Assembly (NCBI GenBank): GCA_020882975.1
Contig: JAHRFD010000005.1
Location: forward strand, 177,271 to 241,270
DNA length: 64,000 nt
Source: Microcoleus sp. EPA2
GTDB taxonomy: Bacteria > Cyanobacteriota > Cyanobacteriia > Cyanobacteriales > Microcoleaceae
Direction of reading: 5' to 3'
Shown here: positions 34,390 through 42,759 of the stretch, piece by piece
Layout: each line of letters begins with the position of its first letter
Numbering within the stretch: the stretch's first letter is position 1
Notes under the pieces: model-generated
Seen by the model: only the letters and a program-made list of their open reading frames with translations
Told to the model about the DNA's origin: nothing
Database searches by the model: none
Translations under genes and position numbers: made by a program

Positions 34390-35436
34390 TCAATCGTCGG
34401 AAAGCTCGTCACAGTAAGCTTTCAGAATCCGAGCACAATTGTCGATCGCCCCCAGATGAGCAATCTCAAAGCCGTGGGTGTTCTGGGTAGGGAAGGCCAA
34501 ACAAGCGGCACGGGCCACATGGCCGAACTTCATGGCGATGGAAGCATCACTACCAAAACCGCTAATCGCTGCCAACTGCACCTGGACACCAGCCCGATCT
34601 GCCGCCACGCGCAATTCCCCATTCAACCCTTCATCATAAATCCCATAGCCGTCCTGAACCAGCAACACTGGATTTTCGCCGTCGGCGATCGGGTATTCTG
34701 GAGCCAGCGGGCAAATTTCCAAAGCAATCAGCGCATCCAAGGGCTGCCGCTGCGAGAAATACAAAGCCCCGATCGCCCCAACCTCCTCCTTCGCCGAAGC
34801 CACCAAATAAACATTCACCGCAGGCTCGGTCAAACATTCCGCCAAACCCAGCAAAATCGCCACAGAAGCCTTGTTATCCAGGGTATAACTCCCGATCCAA
34901 TCCTTCAAGCGGATCGGCTGTTTGCGGTGCTTGGACACCACCATCCGCGTTCCGGGCCGAACTCCCGCCTCCGCTAATTCCTCAGTAGTACACTTAGTTT
35001 CGATCCACGCATCTTCCCACTTGAGGGAAACATCCTCCTGTTGAGCTTTTTGAGGGGATTCGTGGGAGACGTGACGGCTTCCGAAGCTGAGAATGCCGCT
35101 AATTGTTTGGTTGTCGCCCAACAAATCGACAACGCCTTCGCCGTAAACCCACGGAAACGCGCCCCCTAATTTGCGAACTTCCACTCGCCCCTGGCTACCG
35201 ATGGTTTTGACAATCGCCCCAATTTCGTCTTTGTGGGCGGTAATGGCGATCGACTTTTGCCGATTGCGCCCCGGAATTAGGGCGATGACATTATCCGCGC
35301 GATCGATCCAAGCATTCACTCCCAGGGCTGCAAATTTTTCCATTAACCCGTCATTAATTTCTGATTCCACGCCGCTGGGGGAGTATAGCATCACTAATTC
35401 TGCGATGGTTTGAAAAAGTCGATCGAACTGTAGCAT
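34390..35436 (-). CDS. M42-family metallo-aminopeptidase
   Basis: 348 residues. M42 signatures: AITAHKDEIGAIVKTIG (first metal ligand His and the catalytic DEIG), DNKASVAILLGLAECL (bridging Asp), ASAKEEVGAIGALY (general-base Glu pair), LIALEICPLAPEY, and the C-terminal NTHGFEIAHLGAI (His ligand). Such enzymes are cytosolic, often dodecameric, di-metal aminopeptidases that finish peptide breakdown. The length and the start MLQFDRLFQTIAELVMLYSP are typical. It sits downstream of tRNA-Glu in the same orientation, with no operon partner. Confidence 0.92.
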   Translation of the reverse strand: MLQFDRLFQTIAELVMLYSPSGVESEINDGLMEKFAALGVNAWIDRADNVIALIPGRNRQKSIAITAHKDEIGAIVKTIGSQGRVEVRKLGGAFPWVYGEGVVDLLGDNQTISGILSFGSRHVSHESPQKAQQEDVSLKWEDAWIETKCTTEELAEAGVRPGTRMVVSKHRKQPIRLKDWIGSYTLDNKASVAILLGLAECLTEPAVNVYLVASAKEEVGAIGALYFSQRQPLDALIALEICPLAPEYPIADGENPVLLVQDGYGIYDEGLNGELRVAADRAGVQVQLAAISGFGSDASIAMKFGHVARAACLAFPTQNTHGFEIAHLGAIDNCARILKAYCDELSDD

Positions 35437-35576
35437 TGTTGATTTTCTGGTTGGCTAGCGCAGGTTAATATACAATAATGCTAGGTGCACTTATCTAGAT
35501 TCTAGTTTTTAATTTAAGTTTATTAGTATCGAAGCAGCAATCAACAATCAGCCAGCACCAAGCAGCACTAACATCA

Positions 35577-36392
35577 ATGATTTCAGCCATTAATAATGTC
35601 CTCAACATCTTCAAGGTCGCTCTACTACCCACCCCTACAGGTCGCTATCCCTTGATTATGCTATTCACTAAAATTGTGCAACTCCTGAAACGGAAAATTA
35701 GAGCCAAAAAATTGGGAATAAAGTTCCCTAGAGTTGCGAAGTTTAATTTACCCGATAGTTTAATTGTACAAGGCAAGACTAAACCCCTTAAATTGCCTTC
35801 CGAAAAAGGCATGGACGGAGAATTTATCGAAGTGCTTTTAGACGACTGCTATGGCTTAGAGCAATTACCTCCATCCCTACTAAAAATTATAGATGTGGGA
35901 GCCAATGTGGGATTGTTTTCTCTTGCCGCCCGCAACCGATTTCCCAAAGCATTGATTCACGCCTATGAAGCTAATCCTAACTTGGAAAAGTATCTCCAAA
36001 ATCAGTCTCAAATTGCCAGTTTTGCCTATTTCATGGAAGCCATCGGCGCTAGAGATGGTAAAGTAGTGCTGGATATCCGGGAAGTATCGGGAAAAACGCG
36101 ATCGACTGTCACGGAAAACGGCGATATACCGATGGTATCCTTCAAAAGGGCGATCGATCGCATTGGTGGTAAAGTAGATTTAGCTAAAATAGACTGTGAA
36201 GGTGCAGAATGGCCTTTATTTGAAGATAAAGAAATTTGGCAATTTGTGGAAAATCTTTCTTTAGAATATCACTTGTGGTCTGGACATACCCACGCCGAAA
36301 CTAGACAAGTTATTGAAAGTTTAGGATTTCAAATAAAAAAACAAGTACCCATAGATAAATGGTACGGTTTAATCCTAGCTTCCCGTACTTAA
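35577..36392 (+). CDS. FkbM-family SAM-dependent methyltransferase
   Basis: 271 residues. The SAM-binding motif I is IIDVGANVGLFSLAARNRFP (about residues 105-125), followed by IHAYEANPN. The FkbM C-terminal signature KIDCEGAEWPLFED is present at about residue 205. Family members O-methylate sugars or polyketides; the neighbours do not point to a particular pathway. An internal Met at about residue 28 (MLFTKIVQLLKRKIR) is an alternative start, since the first 27 residues look unlike the family and no good ribosome-binding site precedes the first ATG. Confidence 0.88.
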   Translation: MISAINNVLNIFKVALLPTPTGRYPLIMLFTKIVQLLKRKIRAKKLGIKFPRVAKFNLPDSLIVQGKTKPLKLPSEKGMDGEFIEVLLDDCYGLEQLPPSLLKIIDVGANVGLFSLAARNRFPKALIHAYEANPNLEKYLQNQSQIASFAYFMEAIGARDGKVVLDIREVSGKTRSTVTENGDIPMVSFKRAIDRIGGKVDLAKIDCEGAEWPLFEDKEIWQFVENLSLEYHLWSGHTHAETRQVIESLGFQIKKQVPIDKWYGLILASRT

Positions 36393-36566
36393 ATAGCCCC
36401 TTTAACTCTAAGTCTGCTTAGTCAGTGTCCGCCGACTACCTTAGACAATAATTTGCAAATATATTCCTAGGGGCTGTCACCTTGGGGCAGACAATTTATT
36501 AATGATAACCAGAGATTTACAGCTCATGCTATAGCCATTACCAAATCGGGATGCTCCCCCATTTTT

Positions 36567-37484
36567 TCACAAAGCTTGTTTATGTCGTTCTTCAACTTTC
36601 TCCTTTAATTTTCCTATAATCGATTGCAAACGACTCGCGTGTCTGAGCATTTCGTCTTGATAAAAATCCAGCACATGACTCAAGCCGATCAGTTGACTTG
36701 CTTCCAGTATTTCCCTAGGAACAATCTTGTTATTAGCCATAACTATCGGGGTGTTTGGGGAGTTATTAAAAACTACTTCCCCATCAAAAGGCAACAGTGC
36801 CGTTTTCACTGCAACGGCTAAAACATTTAACTTTTCAGCTAGATTTAAGGGAATTTCTATGTTGAATAAAATCTCTACCATAAATAAACTTCCCGAAGGC
36901 AGCAGTCCACCTATTCCTAGCACCGATTTGAGTTGATAGGGAATAATTAATGAATTTTGTTCAGCAATAAACTGGCTATTTTGGGCAGAGGGTATATAAA
37001 AAATATTTAATAACTTTGGCTCCATTTTTAACATTTTTTCATCAGCAATGCCCAAAACGGTAGGAATATCCAAACCTAACTGTAGAATCCGTTCGGAAAT
37101 TGGTGGCATTTGAGCTACCAACTCTTCATTCACTAAGGGAATGACGATATTCGGGGCTTCGTCAACATAATTACACTGAGGTTCTTTTCCTGCGGAAGCT
37201 AACAGCGTCCAGCATTTCATTTCATAGGGGGGAAAATTATTGTGCATCAAGCTACGAGCAGACGCTTGCAATGAATCGTCTAATTCTCCGTAGGGATGGG
37301 TTTTGAAAAGACGTACTAAAACACAGGAATTTTGGGATCTGTCCGAGTCATAAAAATGTTGATAAATATAATCAGTAATTTTTTGACTGGTCTCTTGCAT
37401 ACTAGCAGAATTTCTAGCGAACTGGCGCAGGACTAAGCTACATTTTGCCAAATTTTTCAAGGTAAACGGGGTCTGATTATACAT
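36567..37484 (-). CDS. Conserved hypothetical protein (GAF-like fold possible)
   Basis: 305 residues. The ATG at 37484 is chosen over a TTG one codon earlier. No family motif recognised. The protein begins with a helical segment (LKNLAKCSLVLRQFARN...QKITDYIYQHFYD). A middle part follows with alternating strands and helices (SCVLVRLFKTHPYGELDDSL, YQLKSVLGIGGLLPSGSLFMVEILFNIEIPLN) reminiscent of a divergent GAF-type sensor. The C-terminus is a coiled coil (VLDFYQDEMLRHASRLQSII). Soluble. Proteins of this layout in other bacteria accompany sensor kinases, but no kinase is fused here. Function unknown. Confidence 0.7.
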   Translation of the reverse strand: MYNQTPFTLKNLAKCSLVLRQFARNSASMQETSQKITDYIYQHFYDSDRSQNSCVLVRLFKTHPYGELDDSLQASARSLMHNNFPPYEMKCWTLLASAGKEPQCNYVDEAPNIVIPLVNEELVAQMPPISERILQLGLDIPTVLGIADEKMLKMEPKLLNIFYIPSAQNSQFIAEQNSLIIPYQLKSVLGIGGLLPSGSLFMVEILFNIEIPLNLAEKLNVLAVAVKTALLPFDGEVVFNNSPNTPIVMANNKIVPREILEASQLIGLSHVLDFYQDEMLRHASRLQSIIGKLKEKVEERHKQAL

Positions 37485-37623
37485 CAAAAAACGCTCTCCC
37501 AGAAATTGAATACTCTTTTCTATTTATTCTTGTCACTAGGGCCAGATCCGGAATAATATTGAGAGTTTTCCGAGGGAATGTGAGTGAAAATAGATAGAAT
37601 TTTGGCTAATCAAATAAATTATG

Positions 37624-37675
37624 TAAAAAAAATACTATAGCCAGATAGCCGACTTCTGAAAGAAATCGGCTATCT
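37624..37675 (-). terminator. Terminator after the SLH lipoprotein gene
   Basis: Inverted repeat AGATAGCCGA at 37643-37652 and TCGGCTATCT at 37666-37675. On the minus strand the stem is followed after about 10 bases by a run of eight or nine T residues (plus-strand A run at 37624-37632). Confidence 0.65.
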
Positions 37676-37700
37676 AACAGATATCGGCTTTTAGCTGTGG

Positions 37701-39098
37701 CTATTGAGTAGGTTGAGACTTGGCTTCCCCGGCATCTTTTGCAGATAATCCCTGATCTTGAACGCCAAAATACCACAAACTAGCCGCGGCTTCGGCGCGA
37801 GTCACGGATTTTTTTGGTTGAAACAATGTTGTGAAACCAAACACCCGGCGAATATTGGCTAAATCTCCATTATTAAAATCTGCTAAAACTGCTCGCGATG
37901 CTTGGGAATCAATTTTAGAAGCATCTTGAAAACCCCACTTTTCTTTCACTGCATCAATGTTAGCTGTGGGTAAAACTTGACGAGTATCTAAAGGTACTTT
38001 CCACAGAATCATTGCTTCGCGAGTTAAAGGTGCATCGGGACGAAATTTAATATCTTTAGTTTCTCCTGAAATGCTACTGGGAATTAAACCTGCTTCTGCT
38101 AAACCTTGAATGGCTGCAAAATCTGGGTCGGTTTTGGGTATGTCAGCAAAAGCTGGTTCGCTGGATGCTACTGCTAATCTAATTTGTTTGGCTTGACGGC
38201 TGGCATAAATTTGATTGTTAGCAGCTACTAACCAGCGGGCATATTCCCGACGGGTGGCTATTTTGTTTGGTTCGGGTAAGGTGTTTTCTGTTTCTAAATT
38301 TGCACCGGATTTGGATCGCACTTTCAGCACTTCCAATGAGGCTAAATCTGCTACATACTGCCGCAATTGTTGAGGAATTTGGCTATCTAGTTGGCTGACT
38401 TTTTTGGTTTGTGACTCTGGAGATGATGTGGCCGTTGGTGCTTCGGAATTAGACGGGGTTGGGGCGGCTGTAGGAGATTGGGTAGCATCGGAATTCTGAG
38501 GTTGGGGATTGCTGGCAATTTCCCCACTTGCTTTGTCGTATGCAATCACAAATTCTGTCGCACCTCCTACTTTTTGGGTAGGAGACAGTGACACTGTTAC
38601 TCGCAATTTATCTTGCTGGGCTACCACAGAACCTTGTCCGTCGGGGGTTGGGGGAGTGACTATTTTCCAGTTGCGACGCCCAAACTCATTCTGATAAAAA
38701 TTCTGAATGGAATTAATCGGATCGGTGCTTTCGTAGCGCAGTCGTATATTTTGTTCTGAGGGGGTGCTTGGCCCTGTAACTTCTACCAACTGAGCATTAG
38801 GATAGAGGGGTATCTCTGTTGGGAAATCGGGAGGGAGTTTGGCGTTGGTGCTGGTGTCCACTGGTGTCGCTGGCTGGGGGGAAGCCAAAGCCACGGGATT
38901 TTCTTTTAATTGGGGATCGGCGGCGAAGGATTCTTCCATCGCCTTGCTGTTGGGGCTGTTGGCACAGCCTGTGACAGCGCCAAGCAGACAGATTGCTAGC
39001 AAAGCATTTACAGTTGCGAGTATATGGGTTTTACTGGTTTTAGTTGGCGATCGCCCTGTCAAGTGGCCTCGCCGTTGAGCAAATATAATATTCAACAT
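37701..39098 (-). CDS. SLH-domain lipoprotein
   Basis: 465 residues. The N-terminus has a basic region, a hydrophobic stretch (ATVNALLAICLLGAVTGC) and a lipobox LGAVTGC near residue 45, so it is predicted to be a lipoprotein. The n-region before it is unusually long. A domain of about 110 residues follows (FPTEIPLYPNAQLVEVTG... FYQNEFGRRNWKI...), then a Ser/Thr/Pro/Gln-rich linker. The C-terminal 190 residues carry S-layer-homology units (TRREYARWLVAANN; PLTREAMILWKV; VTRAEAAASLWYFGV). SLH domains attach proteins to peptidoglycan-linked polymers, so the protein probably bridges the outer-membrane or thylakoid-side lipid and the wall. Divergent from the secreted protein at 39168. Confidence 0.88.
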   Translation of the reverse strand: MLNIIFAQRRGHLTGRSPTKTSKTHILATVNALLAICLLGAVTGCANSPNSKAMEESFAADPQLKENPVALASPQPATPVDTSTNAKLPPDFPTEIPLYPNAQLVEVTGPSTPSEQNIRLRYESTDPINSIQNFYQNEFGRRNWKIVTPPTPDGQGSVVAQQDKLRVTVSLSPTQKVGGATEFVIAYDKASGEIASNPQPQNSDATQSPTAAPTPSNSEAPTATSSPESQTKKVSQLDSQIPQQLRQYVADLASLEVLKVRSKSGANLETENTLPEPNKIATRREYARWLVAANNQIYASRQAKQIRLAVASSEPAFADIPKTDPDFAAIQGLAEAGLIPSSISGETKDIKFRPDAPLTREAMILWKVPLDTRQVLPTANIDAVKEKWGFQDASKIDSQASRAVLADFNNGDLANIRRVFGFTTLFQPKKSVTRAEAAASLWYFGVQDQGLSAKDAGEAKSQPTQ

Positions 39099-39167
39099 AA
39101 ATCCCCCGTTTGCGGATATAGTTCTAGGCTAGCGCAAATCCATCGGGCTAATCTAATTATTCCCAAA

Positions 39168-39713
39168 ATGAACTTCCTACATTTATTCCTAGTTACTGCT
39201 ACATTATTTGTCTCTGTTGTCAAGTTTGCTAGTCCCCTCCAGGCTGAATCTGCTCCCAGGACGGCCGTACTTGCTCAACCGGATTGGCAGCCCTTTTGTT
39301 CCGCTGAGGGTTTGTTTGCGATCGACATACCAGGAACTACCAAAATTAATGCAGAAACTTTTTCAAATCAGATTATTGTTCATACCTACAGATCGATCTT
39401 AAAAAACGAAGAAACTTATTTACTGCAATACTTCGACTTAGATTTAGCCCTAACTAATAATAACATTAAAATCACTTTAAATAATGCCGTTGATTTATTT
39501 GTGGTCGCATCTAATGCCAAATTGCTGCAAGTGCGCGATATTTCCTTGGGTAGTTATCCGGGAAAAGAATTTGAGTTTCAGTCCCTTTCCCCTAGTACGC
39601 CTGTAGGTGTAGGTCAGGTATTTTTGGTGGACAGACGTCTTTACGGCTTAGTCGCCATTACCCCAAAACCGGAAAATGCTCAAAAGTTTCTGGCATCTTT
39701 TCGTTTATTTTAA
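39168..39713 (+). CDS. Secreted hypothetical protein
   Basis: 181 residues from the ATG at 39168. The longer frame from 39024 overlaps the divergent lipoprotein gene and is rejected. The signal peptide is MNFLHLFLVTATLFVSVVKF with likely cleavage after LQA (about residue 27). The mature part is one small domain (WQPFCSAEGLFAIDIPGTTKI ... VFLVDRRLYGLVAITPKP, FLASFRLF) like many cyanobacterial periplasmic proteins that carry a DUF1795-like or PsbP-like fold. That fold suggestion rests on pattern only. Function unknown. Confidence 0.78.
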   Translation: MNFLHLFLVTATLFVSVVKFASPLQAESAPRTAVLAQPDWQPFCSAEGLFAIDIPGTTKINAETFSNQIIVHTYRSILKNEETYLLQYFDLDLALTNNNIKITLNNAVDLFVVASNAKLLQVRDISLGSYPGKEFEFQSLSPSTPVGVGQVFLVDRRLYGLVAITPKPENAQKFLASFRLF

Positions 39714-39775
39714 ATCAAAACATGGAAGGTTCCCAAGCCTGTACTTGGGAACGAGAAATGCACAGGTTGTGCCTG

Positions 39776-40168
39776 CTACTTCTGATGGGATACCTCAATG
39801 ACGGTGTGCACGTTCCCTCGTGGCGAAAAATCGCCTTTAATGGTGGCTGAATGTGGCGCGCAAGCGGCGACGAAATCGTCTAGAATTTGGTTGATCGATT
39901 CTTCGTGAGAAATGTAGCGATCGCGATAACTGTTAATGTACAGCTTGAGCGCCTTCAATTCCACTACTCGTTCGTCGGGTACGTAGGTGACGTGAATTGT
40001 CGCAAAATCGGGATAGCCGGAAAACGGACACTTGCAGGTATACTCCGGTAAAGTAATGTTAATGGAGTAACGTCGCCCGACTCGCGGATTCGGGAAGGTA
40101 ATTAACTCTCCTTCTAAAATCTGGCGTTCGCCGTATTTCATTGCCTCGGTACTTGACTTTTGTGACAT
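39776..40168 (-). CDS. queF: NADPH-dependent 7-cyano-7-deazaguanine reductase (preQ0 reductase)
   Basis: 130 residues from the ATG at 40168 (MSQKSS), preferred because a purine-rich AGAAGAAAG directly precedes it. An ATG nine codons upstream (40195) is the alternative. Short-form (unimodular) QueF with the active-site Cys in TCKCPFSGYPDFATIHV (about residues 47-63), the VVELKALKLYINSYRD strand, and SHEESINQILDDF. It reduces preQ0 to preQ1 in queuosine synthesis. No preQ1 riboswitch pattern was seen upstream. Confidence 0.94.
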   Translation of the reverse strand: MSQKSSTEAMKYGERQILEGELITFPNPRVGRRYSINITLPEYTCKCPFSGYPDFATIHVTYVPDERVVELKALKLYINSYRDRYISHEESINQILDDFVAACAPHSATIKGDFSPRGNVHTVIEVSHQK

Positions 40169-40342
40169 ACTTTCTTCTGTTTGGTAGTTGTTCATAGCGA
40201 GCCTGTGGAAACTGCTAACATTTAATTAAACTTCACTATCAATATCTGTAACAAATATCTTGACGAATTGTGTGGCGATCGATCTAATTGCAAATACTCT
40301 CAGGCTAAACTAAAAAAAGCTCACCCTCGCCATCTACAAATT

Positions 40343-40981
40343 ATGCAAAATACTACCTTACCTGACCATAACTCCTCCGCCAACTCAAATAACTACTCTC
40401 CATCAGTACCTATTTCCCTTTACCGAGAAGTCACTGCCGAGTTGCAATCGGCTCAAGCTTTGCTTGACTCTCTCAAAACTCATAATCAGCAATTAGTCCA
40501 ACAAAATCAACAACTGCGGCGAGAAGTAGAAACAGTAGTTCAAGCATCCATATATCTACAGCAAGCGGTCAATTCAGCTCAAAGTGTTAGCCAGACAGGG
40601 ATGCCTCAAATGACTCCGGTCAAAAAATTCAATCTTACCGTGGAATCGCCTCGCCTCGCATCTTTACCATTCTCGGCTGACTATTCCGTACCCAACGACA
40701 CCTCTACCCCAAATCCAGCCCCTCCCCCTCCCACTGTAAATTTCCCCTTCCCCATGGCAGCAGCCGAACCAACAAGTCCTTCCCTAGATGAAAAACTGCC
40801 CGATAAATTTCCCGATAAATTATTTACCGAAGTACCCGAAACTCCTTACCGTTTGCGCTCTCAACCAAAAAAAACCTCTGACTTGAGCGGATTGTGGTTA
40901 GCCATCGCCATTTTTCTGATTGTGATTGCTGCTTTCGGCGCTGGTTATATAGTGGTTCGGCCTTTATTAATGAAAAAGTAA
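40343..40981 (+). CDS. Coiled-coil protein with C-terminal membrane anchor, unknown function
   Basis: 212 residues from the ATG at 40343. The upstream extension to 40268 is without merit. Residues about 28-85 form a coiled coil (SLYREVTAELQSAQALLDSL, LVQQNQQLRREVETVVQ). A Pro/Ser/Thr-rich linker follows (residues about 100-170), then one transmembrane helix at the very C-terminus (LWLAIAIFLIVIAAFGAGY) with a short basic tail. This tail-anchored layout with a cytoplasmic coiled coil recurs in cyanobacteria; the role is unknown. It ends at a bidirectional terminator shared with speD. Confidence 0.75.
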   Translation: MQNTTLPDHNSSANSNNYSPSVPISLYREVTAELQSAQALLDSLKTHNQQLVQQNQQLRREVETVVQASIYLQQAVNSAQSVSQTGMPQMTPVKKFNLTVESPRLASLPFSADYSVPNDTSTPNPAPPPPTVNFPFPMAAAEPTSPSLDEKLPDKFPDKLFTEVPETPYRLRSQPKKTSDLSGLWLAIAIFLIVIAAFGAGYIVVRPLLMKK

Positions 40982-40995
40982 ATTTCCAAAACAAT

Positions 40996-41021
40996 AATCC
41001 CACGGTTAGAACCGTGGGATT
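40996..41021. terminator. Bidirectional terminator between convergent genes
   Basis: Perfect 12-bp inverted repeat AATCCCACGGTT / AACCGTGGGATT with a 2-base centre (AG), T-rich on the plus side (TTTTC) and TTATTGTTTTGG on the minus side. It lies between the coiled-coil gene (stop 40981) and speD (stop 41070). Confidence 0.85.
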
Positions 41022-41069
41022 TTCAGCAAGAGATAGCATAAAATAGTTAAAGTTACGCTAATTGGCTGA

Positions 41070-41492
41070 TTATACTCTAGTGGCACCCGTCTCTATCAAA
41101 CGAGGCGCATACTGTTCTTCAGAAGCAGAACCTAAGATGCCCACCCCTGGCTCGAAACCGCGCGTGAACTCAGTGAGTTTTACCTGTTTAGCTTCCAAAG
41201 CTGTCTGTAGCACCTTCATGGCCTTGTGAGGGTCGCCGGCACCGCAGAAAAATAAATCCGCAGCAAAATAACCGTGTTCAGGCCAAGTATGGATTGCTAT
41301 ATGAGACTCAGCCAAAGTAGCAGTAGCCGTCACTCCGTGAGGACTAAACTGGTGTACGCACAAATCGATGAGAGTAGCTCCTCCGGCTTCGATCGCATCG
41401 AGAATAGCGCGGCGGATACGTTCAGGATCGTTGAGCAGGTCTCCAGGAGACTGCCAAGCATCAGCGACCAGATGGGTTCCCAATTGTTTCAT
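41070..41492 (-). CDS. speD: S-adenosylmethionine decarboxylase proenzyme
   Basis: 140 residues, the prokaryotic class. LAESHIAIHTWPEHGYFAADLFFCG contains the processing site: cleavage between Glu and Ser makes the pyruvoyl group on the Ser of the SHIAIHTWPE motif. FSPHGVTATATL and CGAGDPHKAM are further family motifs. The C-terminal 20 residues beyond TRGFEPGVGI are typical of cyanobacterial forms. It produces decarboxylated SAM for spermidine-type polyamines. Confidence 0.95.
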   Translation of the reverse strand: MKQLGTHLVADAWQSPGDLLNDPERIRRAILDAIEAGGATLIDLCVHQFSPHGVTATATLAESHIAIHTWPEHGYFAADLFFCGAGDPHKAMKVLQTALEAKQVKLTEFTRGFEPGVGILGSASEEQYAPRLIETGATRV

Positions 41493-41624
41493 TCTGCGGG
41501 GTTTTACCTCTATTGATGTTAAGTCTCAAACCTTTTAACCTTAGCACGGTGTCTCTACTTTGGCAAGTAGGCAAACCCAAAATTTTTAAGATAGTCGCAA
41601 AGGAGCGATCGAAACCACGAGTTT

Positions 41625-41693
41625 GTTGACGGTTGACTGTTCGCTGTTGGCTGACCACAGACCTCAGTTAACCGTTAACCGTCAACAGTTAAC
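41625..41693. repeat. Heptamer-repeat palindromic element at the pentapeptide gene 3' end
   Basis: Inverted repeat GTTGACGGTT at 41625-41634 and AACCGTCAAC at 41677-41686 within GTTAACC/GTTGACT heptamers, ending 5 bases from the stop codon of the gene at 41698. Same family as the elements at 8430 and 12643. Confidence 0.78.
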
Positions 41694-41697
41694 CCGA

Positions 41698-42759
41698 TTA
41701 ATCCCGACTGTGAGTAGCTCCATTGGGCAAAATTGCGCCGCCCAAAGCCGCTTCATTTAAATTAGCAACATTCAAACTCGCCCCAATCAAATTAGCCTCG
41801 GATAAATTAGTTCCTGTTAAATTTGCTCCCGCCAGAGAACTGAGCAGCAAACCAGCTCCCGACAAATTAGCACCACTCAAATTCGCCCCGCGCAAATCCG
41901 CTTCCAGCAAGCTAGCTCCCGACAAATTAGCACCGCTCAAATTAGCCCCCCGCAAAGAAGCTTTGTTCAAATTCGCACCCCTCAAATTAGCGTTGTGCAG
42001 AATCAAACCATTTAAATTAGCTTTACTCAAATTAGCGCCTTGCAAATCAGCGCTGTTCAAATTAGATCCATTCAAATTAGCAGATTGTAAGTCAGCACCG
42101 CTCAAGTCAGCACCGCTCAAATTAGCCGCGCACATACAAACTTCTCGCAGACTTGCTTCGCTCAAAGAAGCTCCCACCAAATTAATACCGCCAAGATTTC
42201 CGCGATTTATATAAGCTCGAATCAGGGTTGCACCGCCCAGATTAGCCCCGCTCAAATCTATTTCGCTCATAATTGCTCTAATTAGATTTGCTTTGCTCAA
42301 ATCTACTCCACTCATAATGGCTCGACTCAGCGTCGCCCCGCTCAAATTAGCCTCAGTTAGTTTAGAGCCACTGAGCATACAAGCTCCGAGTAAACTGGCT
42401 CCAGTCAGAATAGCTCTGCTCCAGTCAGCCTGAGACAATATGGCTCCGCTGAGATTAGCACCGCTAAAATCTGCTCCGATCGCCATCGTTCCAGTTAAAC
42501 TAGAACTGCCGAGATTCGCTTCAATGAGTTTCGCCTTAGATAAATTAGCGCCGCTCAAGTCGGCTCCGTTTAAATTAGCTCCAATCAGTTTGCTTTTAAT
42601 TAAGTTAGCACCTTTCAAATTAGCATTGCTCAAATTGGTCCGACTGAGATTAGCTTCGCTGAGATTAGCTTTAATGAGGTTAGCACCTCGAAAATCTCTT
42701 TCTCCGTTTCTATGTCTAATTAAAAATTCATCAGCACTTAACTGTTCAGTGGAATTCAT
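41698..42759 (-). CDS. Pentapeptide-repeat protein
   Basis: 353 residues, of which nearly all after residue 20 are A(N/D)LxX pentapeptide repeats (for example LKGANLIKSKLIGANLNGAD), expected to form a right-handed quadrilateral beta-helix with Leu/Ile in the core. The N-terminal cap is MNSTEQLSADEFLIRHRNGER, a usual start for cyanobacterial members. No signal peptide or kinase domain is fused, so it is cytosolic. Such proteins are very numerous in filamentous cyanobacteria; function unknown. Some act as DNA mimics, but the charge pattern here does not show that. Confidence 0.94.
   Translation of the reverse strand: MNSTEQLSADEFLIRHRNGERDFRGANLIKANLSEANLSRTNLSNANLKGANLIKSKLIGANLNGADLSGANLSKAKLIEANLGSSSLTGTMAIGADFSGANLSGAILSQADWSRAILTGASLLGACMLSGSKLTEANLSGATLSRAIMSGVDLSKANLIRAIMSEIDLSGANLGGATLIRAYINRGNLGGINLVGASLSEASLREVCMCAANLSGADLSGADLQSANLNGSNLNSADLQGANLSKANLNGLILHNANLRGANLNKASLRGANLSGANLSGASLLEADLRGANLSGANLSGAGLLLSSLAGANLTGTNLSEANLIGASLNVANLNEAALGGAILPNGATHSRD

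Noticed and set aside
34456-34977. 173-codon plus-strand frame within the M42 peptidase gene
   Set aside because: Opposite-strand shadow of a gene with intact catalytic motifs; no ribosome-binding site or family motif.
40196-40342. Possible preQ1 riboswitch upstream of queF
   Set aside because: The characteristic C-rich loop and A-rich tail of preQ1 aptamers were not found on the minus strand.
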